NCBI GenBank assembly: GCA_021186555.1 | Contig: JAJKFL010000031.1 | Coordinates: 23,757,452 to 23,821,451, forward strand | Source of the DNA: Reticulitermes speratus | Taxonomy: Eukaryota > Arthropoda > Insecta > Blattodea > Rhinotermitidae | Reading direction: 5' to 3' | Length of the DNA: 64,000 nt | Part shown: piece by piece, positions 43,395 through 54,099 of the stretch | Layout of the letters: every line of letters starts with the position of its first letter | Position numbering within the stretch: position 1 is the first letter of the stretch | The notes under the pieces: model-generated | The model's input: only the letters and a program-made list of their open reading frames with translations | Databases searched by the model: none | What the model was told of the DNA's origin: nothing | Position numbers and translations under genes: made by a program

Positions 43395-43665
43395 TGAAAG
43401 TCTAATAGTTCTTCAGATAGTCGAGAATTTTCCTACATTTTATGGAACCCGAAGTTTCATTACCGCTTTCACAAGAGCCCCCCCCCCCACTTGTCCCTAT
43501 CCTGAGCCAGATCAATCCAGTCCATGCCCTCCCAACGCATATCTTTAAGACCCATTTTAACATCGTCTCATCTATGTTTGGGTCTTCCAAGTTGCCTACT
43601 TCCTTCAGTTTTCCGCACTATGACTGATTGCACCTTTCCTCTCTCCCATACGTGCCACACGCCAC
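43395..43665 (-). mobile_element. LINE 3' fragment
   Basis: Minus strand: GAAGACCCAAACATAGATGA, GACGATGTTAAAATGGGTCT, GGGCATGGACTGGATTGATC, AGGATAGGGACAAGTGGGGG, AAGCGGTAATGAAACTTCGG, GTTCCATAAAATGTAGG. Same family as 55850; contains a C-run expansion. Confidence 0.8.
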
Positions 43666-43699
43666 ACCGATGTCATTATTTTTTATTTCATCACGATAA

Positions 43700-43870
43700 G
43701 ATAATTGGAGAAAAATAATAGTGAATTGGAAAGTATGTGATATGGCCTAATTTGGGGTATTATCCCAGCACTTGCCTGGAGGAACTGAGGAAGGTCACGT
43801 AAACTGTAGTCAGAGTAGCTGGTTTCCTTACCCAAAGTTGAATTTGTTACCTCTCGATGACGAAGGAGGT
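43700..43870 (+). repeat. SINE-like repeat, family E
   Basis: GAATTGGAAAGTATGTGATA, TGGCCTAATTTGGGGTATTA, AGCACTTGCCTGGAGGAACT, GAGGAAGGTCACGTAAAC. Shares order and spacing with 54000-54090 and with the inverse of 5280-5476. Confidence 0.5.
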
Positions 43871-44450
43871 TTGTTAGACTCTCTACAGCCATGTTCTGTG
43901 ACCAGTCTTTCCCGATTCACCGCTCAGCACTCATCCTATCGTATCTGCAGTTTCTAGAGAGTTATCGAATTGCGACGAGATCTGTGGATCACTTGTCTGT
44001 AAGTGAAATGTGTTTGATGAATGAAACGTCACTGTCACGTCCGCAGTCGGAAGATAGTTGTACTTGTCTTCGGTCATCGTATTGGTGGTGTAATAAATAC
44101 AGTCAGTGCAGCAGATGCAGTGAATGTAGAGACTAATACACAACAAATCGATTCATGTGTTGATATTGATGCAGGCGAATAGTCCTTTCCGTCTGGCAGT
44201 TCTTTATATAACTGCAGTGTTTGACGAAGCACAAACCTTGCTCCGAGTAAGTCCTTCAAGTGTCTCAGTTGTGAAATGAAGTGTCCCAGGCCTTGGAACT
44301 CACCTACCAGACTACACGGTGGAATATGAATCTCCGTTACCGCAGAAGTATCAATTGTATGCGAATATTACTTCGTACATGTTGTTAGATTACTCTGTAT
44401 GACCTGGGTAAGATGAATACAGTGGTTCATTCTTTGTGGTAATGGTAAGA
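43871..44450. other. Mostly unassigned DNA
   Basis: An FB-B-like scrap (CACCTACCAGACTACACGG) sits at about 44301-44320. Confidence 0.4.
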
Positions 44451-44530
44451 TATTGTTTTCTTCTCCAGAGCGTCCATATCTGCTCTGGGGCCCACCCAGC
44501 CTCCTATTCAGTGAGTTTCTGGGGCTAAAA
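44451..44530 (+). mobile_element. SINE family A fragment
   Basis: TTTTCTTCTCCAGAGCGTCC, TCTGCTCTGGGGCCCACCCA, GCCTCCTATTCAGTGAGTTT. Middle part only. Confidence 0.7.
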
Positions 44531-44544
44531 TTTATTTTCCTTCA

Positions 44545-44885
44545 CTTCCCTTCCTTCTTCGTCGTTATATTCTCCTGCCAGTTTTCTCTTTCCTTTTTCC
44601 GCTGCTGTTCCTTTTTCCGCTGCTGTTCCTTTTCTCCTCAGTCTAATCCTCCTCCTCTTCCTCCAACGGAGGCGGCCATAGCTCAGTCGGTAAAGTGACT
44701 AGGCTACGAGATCGACATGGATCGGTTCACGGCGGCGGAAAGAAAGGCGTGTGTTTTATCCAAAGCGTCCACACCGGCTTTGGGGCCCAAACAGCCTCCA
44801 ATTCAATGGATACCGGAGGCCCTTACCCTGCAAGTCAAGCGGCCGGGGCGTGAAGCTGACCACTCTTATCTAGTATCTTTGATTT
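44545..44885 (+). mobile_element. Composite SINE with extra 5' pyrimidine-rich module
   Basis: CTTCCTTCTTCGTCGTTATA, CTCCTGCCAGTTTTCTCTTT, a duplicated CCTTTTTCCGCTGCTGTT and CAGTCTAATCCTCC precede a tRNA head (GGCGGCCATAGCTCAGTCGG, GTAAAGTGACTAGGCTACGA). A family A body follows (CACACCGGCTTTGGGGCCCA, AAGCGGCCGGGGCGTGAAGC). The same module order, inverted, is at 57640-58025, so the pyrimidine-rich part belongs to the mobile unit. Confidence 0.8.
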
Positions 44886-45490
44886 GGTAGGTTGTGAACA
44901 AGTCGAAAATTTTATGATTGTGATTTTCGTCTGTGTTGAAAAGCAGCAAAACGTCACGTTAGGTAATGCATCTTTGGTTTTTGAGAGATAGCTGCCTCTA
45001 GTTATAGGCACGGTGACTACAAGCAGGAGCTGTATAAACCTTACGTGTGTGCATGTCGAAAGGCACAAAAAGGCGAAATTTTTGAGGGTACTTTCTTTTA
45101 AATGAGCTAAAATAGATACGTAACTTACGCGCCATACTTAATGGAAAGAGTAGGCTGGTGATGTCTCTATGGTGCCTCTGTTTCTCCTGTTTCATCTAGA
45201 GAAACAAATGATTGATTTGCAAGACCGTCGGCATGGAACTGACGTCATCAGAGAGCATCCCAGCTTCTTACAATTTGTGGCAGTAATGTGGCTGATGTGT
45301 GGTTTGTGAGATGGGAGAGATGCTAGCGTCACTTCATGTAGATCTTGAAATTACGTATGGTAATATATAGGAGTAGTTTAAAAAATATGGAATTCTTTTG
45401 GTAGAATGTGGAACGTGGCCATGCAAAACATTTCACTTTGTTCTGAGTTTGGCAGTGATAGCTGATGGATCATTGAGATCAGGAATATGA

Positions 45491-45524
<34 letters not shown>

Positions 45525-45962
45525 GAGATCATTTATAAACTTGCCTAAAACTTTGTTTGGAATATTGCTTTTATGTCAACAGTTGCAATTATGGAGACAA
45601 TTCGAGTGTTTGAGATTACAACTTATATGACAAATCCAACGTAATCAAAATCTACGTATAATATTCACATTCCTCCTAATAATTCAATTCTCATTCAGTT
45701 CTCGTTTATTAAGGTTCTAGCTCTGCATGTAACATACATATTTACATTTTCAGTCAAATATTGCTGTGCAGTAAGATTAACGTCAGTGACTGTCTGTCCA
45801 CAAGCTCAGTACACTACTCGACCAGCTAAGTTGTATTCCGATTCGTACTATAATTTTTTCTTGCGAGGTTGGACACAGTTGGCAACGTTCCGGAAAGAGT
45901 CAGACAGTGTGTCAACTTAGAAGGAAGACACTTTGAACATTTCAAATAGTCCATAAATATAA
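44886..45962. other. Unassigned DNA with (GT)n
   Basis: (GT)n microsatellite at about 45491-45521. No gene recognised. Confidence 0.4.
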
Positions 45963-46158
45963 GGAGGCACGCAGTGGCTTAGTTGGTTGAGGTACTGCGT
46001 TACAAGTCCGAAGGTCGCGGGTTCTATTCCCGATGGTGTCATCGGAATTTTTCATTTACATAATCCTTCCGGCTGGGGTCGATTCAGGAATATTTTCTGG
46101 GGGGGGGGGGGGGGGGCAAAAGCGGCCGGTGCGTAGGGCTGACAACCTTACCACATTC

Positions 46159-46419
46159 TATAAAATCGTGATCCGACAAATGTACACTCTTTATTATCTG
46201 CTATTTTAATACACTTTATATTAAAAATAGTCCAACTTGTTTCGAACCATGTCACAGTTTATCCTCAGGGACTTTATTACACCAGCTATCTACGTATGGT
46301 ACTCTTTAAAAATGTGAGTTTGGTATATGAAATGCCTTTAACTGTGTTGAGTTTTGGACACTGTATCAGCTACTTTATGCTCGTCATTTGTTTGCTAGTG
46401 GTATATAAATAACATAAAG
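46159..46419 (-). mobile_element. 261-bp insertion with 12-bp TSD, hammerhead-like element
   Basis: CTTACCACATTC lies at 46147-46158 and again at 46420-46431, and the related SINE at 47284 has no insert at this point. The insert is AT-rich, has no TIRs and is not itself a foldback. On the minus strand it carries a hammerhead-like motif followed by GTGTACATTTGTCGGA, a sequence also in foldback FB-C. It has no visible promoter boxes or coding capacity. Confidence 0.85.
46229..46273 (-). ncRNA. Hammerhead-like ribozyme candidate
   Basis: Minus strand AGTCC, CTGAGGA, T, degraded stem II (AAC...GTT, formerly GAACC/GGTTC), GAA, ACAAGT, T, GGACT. The outer stem AGTCC/GGACT is five perfect pairs and the core CTGANGA...GAA is intact. 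Stem II is weak and the stem III palindrome has one change. Confidence 0.5.
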
Positions 46420-46490
46420 CTTACCACATTCATGTGCCGATTGTCTTGAGATCTGGGAGCCTGAACCTCCTGGAACCCGCAGGGCCTTTA

Positions 46491-47283
46491 TTTACCATAA
46501 ATATAAGTAGTGTGTCACCAAATTTCAGTTAATGTGACTTTTGAGCCAACCTGTATTTTTGTAATATTGGTTTGTGATTTTGTATTTAAACATTTTGGCT
46601 GAGAGGGGCATACTTTCCTTTCTTTCTTTTTTTCCTTTTTATTTCTTCTTCCCTTTCCATTTTAGGGGCCTTGTATTGAATAGGGGTAAATTCTGGAAGA
46701 CCCTAACGAGAACAAGCTCTTCCCCCGCTGCTGTTTGTTTGTAGAAATGGTACGTCAAGCAAGTATTATATCCGCAGTATCGTAGTCATGCGTGATATAT
46801 AAGAGATAAATACATTCTAGACCATTATTAAGTCTAATGAAGTCGGGGTCCAGTTGGGCAGGTCGTGAGCTGTAGCTGGCCTGTGTAGAAGCTGCTCGCA
46901 CAGTGTATGAATGTACTTTATGTAAATCATGCTGGTGAATGCTTATGTCTGTTGCTTAATAGCCCACTATTATACTGGTTTAAGAAATGTGAATTGCAAA
47001 GTCTTGGCTTGGAATATCGAGTCACTGTCTACATAACTGTCTAATTTGCATAAAGATATATTCAGCCATGCGCAGATCGTTGGGTTTAAGCGATCGTATA
47101 TTCGACGCCTACGATTTTAATGTGCTTATTCTTATCCACTTCCTGTGCAGAAACTTCATAGTTCTTAGAGTATATTGTATATTAATGTCGTTGTCGTCAT
47201 CGTCATCATGATCATCGGATCATCGACTTCAGCATTAGAGTGCTCCGCTCCAACAGAGAAGCAATCCCATTACAGGCCTGGAC
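46491..47283. other. No recognised feature
   Basis: Pyrimidine-rich run near 46615-46660. Unassigned otherwise. Confidence 0.4.
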
Positions 47284-47560
47284 AGACCCTTAGGGTTCCA
47301 GGAGGTTGAGGCTCCCAGATTTCTAGACAATCGGCACAAGAAGGTGGTAAGGTTGTCAGCTCTACGCACCGGCCGCCTTTACCCCCCAGGAAATATTCCT
47401 GGTATTCATTTCTGTTAGAGGCTGGGTCGACCCCAGGGCCATAGTGCGACCGAAACGATTATGTCAAGGAAAAATTCCAATGACACCATCGGGAATCGAA
47501 CCCGCGACGTTCCGGTTTGTAGCGTAGTGCCTCAACCAACTGCGCCACCGCCGAGATCTG
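47284..47560 (-). mobile_element. SINE family B
   Basis: Minus strand: GGCGCAGTTGGTTGAGGCAC (box A), CGCGGGTTCGATTCCCGATG (box B), GTCATTGGAATTTTTCC, GGGGTCGACCCAGCCTC, GGAATATTTCCTGGGG, GCGGCCGGTGCGTAGAGC, TGACAACCTTACCACC, TTGTGCCGATTGTC. Best family B copy for a consensus. Confidence 0.88.
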
Positions 47561-47699
47561 GTACTGATTTTGTCTCTTTCTTCCTTCTGATAATAAGTAC
47601 GTCTGTTTGGAATCGAAGAATTTCCGTCGTCCTATACCGTTGATAATGTATCGTTTTATTAGTAATTCAAGGTATGTGTATTTGCGAGATGTCTCTCCC
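47561..47699. other. No recognised feature
   Basis: Short spacer. Confidence 0.35.
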
Positions 47700-47885
47700 G
47701 GCGGTAACTGAAGACTGTGCGCCTTCTGTCTTCTGACGCCGTGTAATCTGGCAGAAACATAACGGCGTTTCGAAGGAACCTACTGTCTGCACAACTAGGG
47801 TAGAAGAAAGTGGAGACAATAGGTTTCTCGAAACGCTGGGAGTTTCTACCAGACCACACGGCATCACATCCCAGAATACAGAAAT
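47700..47885. repeat. Foldback element FB-B
   Basis: GACGCCGTGTAATCTGGCAG, ACGGCGTTTCGAAGGAACCT and ACTGTCT are inverted as AGACAATAGGTTTCTCGAAA, CGCTGGGAGTTTCTACCAGA, CCACACGGCATCAC. GAA-ACGC boxes in both arms are the decayed 3' halves of the hammerhead-like motif. Confidence 0.75.
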
Positions 47886-48950
47886 ATTAGTGTATTGAGG
47901 TATGATTTTACCCTTACGACATGACAAGGAGTTCGGTAGCATCTTATTTGTCCTGTTGCAGGTCGCAGTAATCTTATGTCTGCTGCTTCTATCGCCTGTG
48001 GTGCTTTATAGGGTCCAACATTTCAATCTTAATCGTAATATAAAAGGCTATGTAGCATTAGCTCTCTACTCCGCATTTCTGCGACGATAAGTACGAGTAT
48101 ATTTGTTAATGCATCACTGATTTTGTGATATATGCAACACTGTAAGATTGTACAATGTTGTTTGAAAGTTTCTGTTGTCCTGGACGCTTGGCCGTAGGCA
48201 AACAGTAAGGTTCTGAGTGCATTCTGCAACCTTGTCATGACATTTTCTACACAAATATTTTAAGGGAGAAGTGCCATTCGTCTTCCAAGTCTGACTCTTA
48301 AATTCTTAATCATAGGACAGTTATTCTCGTGTTCTCCGGGTTCAACTTGTTTCAGATTCTGAACATCTGTAATTAAGAACGTGTCAGTTATCATTTGGTT
48401 CTGATTACTTGTCAGATGTGAATAAAAGCTACATGCGTTTGGACCAGTTAACAGCATTCAGATTGTACAGTAAAATACACTATCAGAGTGTATTTGCATC
48501 TCTTGACATGAGTTGAGTATTTCTGTGCTCTTCCAGCATCCTGAGGCCCCGACTTGTCAATACATGTGCATGAGTGACAGCAACACACACATACACACGC
48601 ATATGCACACAGCCGTATTAATACTATAGATCCGGTTATGCACAGCATATGTTGGATGCCGGCCGCAATGGGCGTCATAAGAAAAATAGAAAGGAAAAAT
48701 CCCGTATATTTCTTGAACGATAAAAATGTCGAGATGTACATTTAAACGACGTCAGTAGGGATGGTTATAACCGTATCGTTTGCGTCATCACAGACCATAA
48801 GAATGCAAGTAACTAGCTGCTCGCAAACATTCAGTTTTCTTGTAACCAGCACACTGAAGGAACAGCACATTATATCGCAGTGAGTTTGAAAGTCTGCACA
48901 AAACATAGCCTATATTCGTCTGTGTGAAGTACAGAATAATTATCATGGGT
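47886..48950. other. No recognised feature
   Basis: Unassigned. A short CA-rich stretch (ACACACATACACACGC) lies near 48586. Confidence 0.4.
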
Positions 48951-48961
48951 AAAGTTTGTTA

Positions 48962-49222
48962 GCCGATCCCAGTGGCTGCGCGGTCTAAGGCGTGGGTCTT
49001 CGGCCGCTCGCTTACTAGGATCGTGGGTTCGAATCCCGCCTAGGGCATGGATGTCTGTCTCTTGTAAGTGTTGTGTGTTGTCAGGTAGAGGTCTCTGCGA
49101 CGGGCTGGTCACTCGTCCAGAGGAGTCCTACCGACTGTGGTGTGTCTAAAAAGTGTGTGATCGTGATGCCTCGAAAAATGAGGTGGCCTAGGCCCCCAAG
49201 GGGCTGTCGAGCCATTAAAAAA
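48962..49222 (+). mobile_element. SINE family C with 11-bp TSD and A-tail
   Basis: AAAGTTTGTTA at 48951-48961 and 49223-49233. Head GCCGATCCCAGTGGCTGCGC and box B GTGGGTTCGAATCCCGCC. Body ATGGATGTCTGTCTCTTGTA, CGGGCTGGTCACTCGTCCAG, GGGGCTGTCGAGCC, then ATTAAAAAAAA. The complete structure confirms that family C moves by target-primed reverse transcription. Confidence 0.95.
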
Positions 49223-49233
49223 AAAGTTTGTTA

Positions 49234-50189
49234 AGTTGATGTTCATTAATTATTCATTACAGAATGTAGTATTTAGTGGTGTACAGCAATAAATAATTGC
49301 ACAACTAGGAAAATGAATCATCCAAATTGTAAGGCTGTACAGTAAAGCTGTAGAAATGCAAACAAGAAAGTGGAACGGATGGAAGGAATGCTAATGTGCT
49401 CCTCTAATCTATTGCAGGGACTTCAGTCGAAAACCGAGCACAGAGGCGCGGCAAACGTGACGGCCATAAACGTCTGCATATAATACTTGTAATACATATA
49501 ACTTGCCACATGTTTAGTCTAGGTGCTGGAAATGACCTACTTCAAATCTCAGAGATGCTTGATTTCGAAGGAACTGAAACATCGCGAAGTGACACTTTAC
49601 ATTTTATTTCTTTCTTATGTAGGTTTTCCCAATGACATTCATGTGTATTAAACTGTACTGCATACTGACGAACAAAACTTTACGTTACGCTGTACTTCAC
49701 ACTTCTGTCACACAGCAGATAAAAATGGACTGTGTGATAAAGGCAGTTCATTGTAGTCGTAAACGCAACGATAGTACTGGCGGTGTATGCATCATGTGGT
49801 AGGCGTTTCGTCAGGCGTGTAGTGTCGGAAATTTCGGGGCAAGGACTTTAAACAGAATTTAATAATATGTTTACCAGATGTCAAGCCTGTCTAAGACTTT
49901 AAGATCATTTTCAACACCTATTCTAACGTGCGGTACGTTACATTTATTTATATATATGCTTATATAAATATATAATATAACGAAATGTAAGAAAATCTTG
50001 CTGTTCGCCTGGGTTCGGTTTCAATTAATGTTATATATATATATATGTATATATCTTAATAAAATAAAGTATATTTGCGTGTAATATTTGCATGACCAGA
50101 TGGATCTAATTTTGTAATTTAATAGGAAACATCATAGGTAGTTCACAGATTATATGTCGATGTCAGTCTGATTTAGAATCGAGAAATTT
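49234..50189. other. No recognised feature
   Basis: AT-rich, including an ATATATAT stretch near 49950-50060. Unassigned. Confidence 0.4.
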
Positions 50190-50695
50190 CAAAGAGACTT
50201 CCTCTTTTTTGGGCGCTTTAGTAAAATTACGAAGAGCGACTATTATCTTCGTCATGTCTGTCTGTCCGTCCGCATGCAATAACTCGGCTCCCACTGGACG
50301 GATTTTCATGAAATTTGATATTTGACTATTATTCGAAATTCTGTCTAGAAAATTCAAGTTTCATTAAAATCTGATAAGAATAACGGGTACTTTACATGAA
50401 GACCTCTGTACATTTATGATAATATCTCGCTGGATTCCTCTTAGAATGAGAAATGTTTTAGATAAAAGTTGTAGAGAAAAAACACACACTTTATGTTCAA
50501 TAACGTTTTCTCGAAAATCATGCCGTTTATGAGATAATGTGGAAAAATATTGTAGAACCAGACAGGACACACAATATAACGAGGCTCATGCCCTTTGCAT
50601 GCTGGATAACTAAGGCTACAAACACACAGTTTTTACTCGAACGCTCCTCAATGTTACGTTTATACGCACACTGCCTGTCTTGTCTTTTATGAGTT
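50190..50695 (-). repeat. Interspersed repeat R1, inverted, uninterrupted copy
   Basis: Minus strand matches 33867-34665 in order from GACAAGACAGGCAGTGTGCG through TTATCTCATAAACGGCATG, CATTTCTCATTCTAAGAGGA, TACCCGTTATTC, TGAAAATCCGTCCAGTGGGA to GACGGACAGACAGACATGAC and the end TTTTACTAAAGCGCCC. Lacks the 34104-34345 insert and so gives its empty site. Confidence 0.85.
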
Positions 50696-51557
50696 AGACA
50701 TGTATTATTCCAAGTATAACCTCCTTTGGGTCAGTGACACGTATTCCCTTTTCCTCTTGTTTCTGAAGCTTCTCTTAATTTCCTCTCACTCTTCTTTAAT
50801 TATGCGGCCAACCTCTCTGTTTACAACCCGCTGATTTATTCATATATTAATACAAGCGTCTAAATCTTTCATGGATAAACCCAGTACCTAAAATTTTGCC
50901 TCTGTCGCTTTTTTTTATATCCTTTCCAGTTGATTATTTGCTTCTCTTGCTAACATTCGTCAGTGTATAATATGATAAATGTAAAACACCAATAAATAAA
51001 CCACGAATAAAGAAGGGAGAAGGCGTCTGAGTAGGATAGGATTTGAACTGACCTGGAGGCACTGTAGATCGTGTGCTATGGAGTTCCAATTCAACGCTTT
51101 CTTACGTGAGAGGCCGTGTGAATGCATGTGTCACGAACTGCGGTTTCTAAGAAACTAGGCAGAGATAAGAAATTTGTTTCTTTTCTTTGAAACTGCTCAT
51201 TTCACCCATCTCGTTTTTTTTAAATTTTGTTTTAGGTACATCACCAAGTACCAAGGGACTTTATCGCGAGTAACTGTAAAAAAAAGGCAAAAGCAAGCTT
51301 TCTTATACTGCAGAGATGTCAGAGGAGTTTTATGCATGTTTTATGCTAACTGTAGGCTTGCATAAGGAATGCATTATACTGTATTTAGATTGTAGATGCA
51401 TGTAACATGCATGTTTAATCCCCGAAACAACCCGATGGATATCTATGAAATTTGGTTTTAAAAGTTTGTGCTATATGTTGCTTGATGAATTCAAATTAAG
51501 GATTCCGGTCTTCTGGGAAGTGGCGCTGCTTTGGGGGTCAATTTCTTCATAGACTTT
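50696..51557. other. No recognised feature
   Basis: Unassigned. Confidence 0.4.
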
Positions 51558-51815
51558 GAACCACTGCAGATTAAGTCGATACGTTCGTTCGAAACATGCA
51601 GAACCACTGCAGATTAAGTCGATACGTTCGTTCGAAACATGCAGAACCACTGCAGATTAAGTCGATACGTTCTTTCGAAACATGCAGAACCACTGCAGAT
51701 TAAGTCGATACGTTCGTTCGAAACATGCAGAACCACTGCAGATTAAGTCGATACGTTCGTTCGAAACATGCAGAACCACTGCAGATTAAGTCGATACGTT
51801 CGTTCGAAACATGCA
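51558..51815. repeat. 43-bp tandem repeat, 6 copies
   Basis: Unit GAACCACTGCAGATTAAGTC + GATACGTTCGTTCGAAACATGCA, exact in all but one base in one copy (GTTCTTTCG). Such uniformity points to recent expansion. Each unit ends in CGAAACATG, like the 3' core of the hammerhead-like motif, and has CTGCAGA 33 nt earlier. Confidence 0.95.
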
Positions 51816-52087
51816 GAACTACTTAACCGACCGACGTATCGTCACTTCACAGAAGACTGGAATCCTCCGTTACAATGCTGTGAAACTCTCAAAACTCCCG
51901 AATTCAAATTGGTTCTCATCGTTGAGGTATTTTGACACGAAACACAAATTTAACTGCATCGGTTTCCTAAACATTGCATATCTAATAAAATAATTGGTGA
52001 CATAATACACATTTTAGCAAAATTTGCAAGCTATTTGATATATTTTTCTGTGTGTTGTAGGACTAAAGTGAAGGAAATGCAAGGAAA
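51816..52087. other. No recognised feature
   Basis: Unassigned. Confidence 0.35.
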
Positions 52088-52405
52088 CTTATCAGTATAT
52101 CTGTGCACTTTAGTACCTCTATAACGAAGTTATGACGTATCAGTACGTCTGTGCTTTGAAGTAGCTTTGTAACATTTTTACTCCTCAACACATCTGTGCT
52201 TTGAAGTAGCTTTGTAACATTTTTACTGATCAACAGATCTGTGCTTTTAAGTAGCTCTGTAACATTTTTACTCATCAACACATCTGTGCTTTGAAGTAGC
52301 TTTGTAACATTTTTACTGATCAACACATCTGTGCTTTTAAGTAGCTCTGTAACATTTTTACGCATCAACACATCTGTGCTTTGTAGTAGCTTTGTAACAA
52401 CATTA
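52088..52405. repeat. 45-bp tandem repeat, ~6-7 copies, two-unit alternation
   Basis: Unit GTGCTTTGAAGTAGCTTTGT + AACATTTTTACTCATCAACACATCT. Alternate units read TTTTAAGTAGCTCTG or TTTGAAGTAGCTTTG, giving a 90-bp higher order. The minus strand stays open as a 15-residue repeat (STDVLISKNVTKLLQ), because 45 is a multiple of 3. No start, splice or codon evidence for a gene. Confidence 0.92.
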
Positions 52406-53514
52406 TAAATTACCGCGACATATTAACTTTGTGGGCAACAAAATTTATGACTTAAATATTGTTTTTTACTCTTCATTAACTTAAATCAGTGCATTTGTAC
52501 TCCAGTGGATTAAATTAAGGGTAATGAGAGAAGTAAGGATCGCAGTAAAGTCAGCTGATAAACCTGTGTCGGCTACTGGAGTCTCAGGCACTCGTTTCCA
52601 CTTATTGTGGTTTTATTATAAGCTGAAGATCTGGCATATTTAGTTTAAAGTTAAAAGAATTGTCATAGTTCAGAAATGCAAAGGTCGTTTTCAGAAGTAG
52701 AGAAATATGCATGCCTCGTGTACACACTTTAACCTAAAATGTTTAACGAATTGGTGGTTTCGGTTAAAATATATTTTGCATGTTAAGTGTCTCTTTCGTT
52801 AGCGACAAATGATTCATGTTCTGCCTTCTAGTGCTTAAGTTGAACGATAATTTCAGCTATATATCCATGCCTTCGTCGTGTTCTTTAGTCTTAATGTTAG
52901 CTTTTCACACCGACCGTTTTATATTCTCGACACGTATTCAAGTTCATTCACATTTTTGGTCGTGACAACGAGGAACTGGACTGTTGACACATGGCGACTT
53001 GTTACCTCAAATTGAATATGTATAAAAGAGTGAACCTTGGCGCTTAGAGTAGTTGCGAATGCGTTTTCGAATTTATTCTTTGGAATTTCAAGTGAATCAT
53101 TGATGTATTATCTGTTTATTTAATGGTTCTTTTCGGTTGCGTGTGTAGCATGTAGTCGAGTGGTAGAATGATATGTGAGGGGATATGAAAGGAAGTGGTC
53201 GTGGCCTGTTGTGTCACATTTTTGTAGGAACCGAGAAAGACGCAGGAACTTTCGTCAGTGTCGGTCTCCGGGCTGACATTCTTAGCAGGGGCATTCTGAA
53301 TGTGAAGCACTAGCGGTAACTTTTCAACAGTAATATTTCGTGTTCACTGATTGGTTCGTTTTAACTGACGCTGTTTCAACTGCAGTGGCCGAATACAATA
53401 CGAAGATGCTTGTGAGTAGTGAATATAAGTTGCAAAGAAAGAGACAGTAGCGGCTCCGTTAATGTAAGAGCTGTAATTTCTGATGTTGCCTGTTTTGCGT
53501 GTGTGTGTGTGAAA
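52406..53514. other. No recognised feature
   Basis: Unassigned. A (GT)n run (GTGTGTGTGTGTG) lies at about 53498-53510. Confidence 0.4.
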
Positions 53515-53645
53515 CATTAAGGGAAGGACATCGAGAATGGGGTGCTGAGGAAGGTATTTGGGCTCAAGGTGGAAGAATAATAGGACGTCGGGGGAAACTG
53601 CATAACGAAGAGCGAAATCGGTGTCGAATATTATGGAGAAGTGAT
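53515..53645 (+). mobile_element. LINE internal fragment
   Basis: ATCGAGAATGGGGTGCTGAG, GAAGGTATTTGGGCTCAAGG and CTGCATAACGAAGAGCG correspond to ENRVLRKIFGPK...LHNEEL of the 55850 copy, then the match stops. Both ends truncated. Confidence 0.7.
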
Positions 53646-53999
53646 TATCTGCAGCTTGAAATGCTGCTGCAGTTCTCTGTGGACGCACATAACGGATCGA
53701 TCTGAACGAACGCAAGTCTTCCAGTTTGTCATGTCTGTGGCACTTACAAACAGGTTTTTCAACAATTCTTCCTTTCAATGGGGACTATTCAGGACCACCG
53801 TTTTGATATTCTCGAGGTGCAAGTGGAAGGCTTATTACCCTTTGTCTGACTGAATTGCTTCGTGTCACTTCTGTACACATGTCCTGCCCAGTTTGTGCAG
53901 GAACAAGAAACGGTCGTTGGGGAAAAAATAAATTATTTATGATTTATTTAACGACTCTCTCAGCAGGTGAGATTATATAATGTCAAATGATTTGTTTGC
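53646..53999. other. No recognised feature
   Basis: Unassigned. Confidence 0.35.
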
Positions 54000-54090
54000 A
54001 ATGAATTGAAAGGAAAACATGGAAAGAAGCAGTTGTGGGCTAATTTGAGGCACTGCTTCGAAATTTGCCTGCAAGAACGGAGGAGAAATC
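54000..54090 (+). repeat. SINE-like repeat, family E fragment
   Basis: AATGAATTGAAAGGAAAACA, GGCTAATTTGAGGCACTGCT, AATTTGCCTGCAAGAACGGA, GGAG. Aligns with 43700-43870. Confidence 0.45.
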
Positions 54091-54099
54091 ACGCAATAT

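Larger units (their letters stand above)
45963..46490 (+). mobile_element. SINE family B, interrupted
   Basis: Box A GTGGCTTAGTTGGTTGAGGT, box B CGCGGGTTCTATTCCCG, TGTCATCGGAATTTTTC, GGCTGGGGTCGATTCAGGAA, a G-run, AAAGCGGCCGGTGCGTAGGG and CTGACAACCTTACCAC. It resumes after an insertion with CATGTGCCGATTGTCTTGAG, ATCTGGGAGCCTGAACC. Same order, inverted and uninterrupted, at 47284. Confidence 0.85.

Noticed and set aside
48962-49040. Genuine tRNA gene
   Set aside because: Boxes A and B are present, but the acceptor stem does not close and the sequence continues into a SINE body with target duplications.
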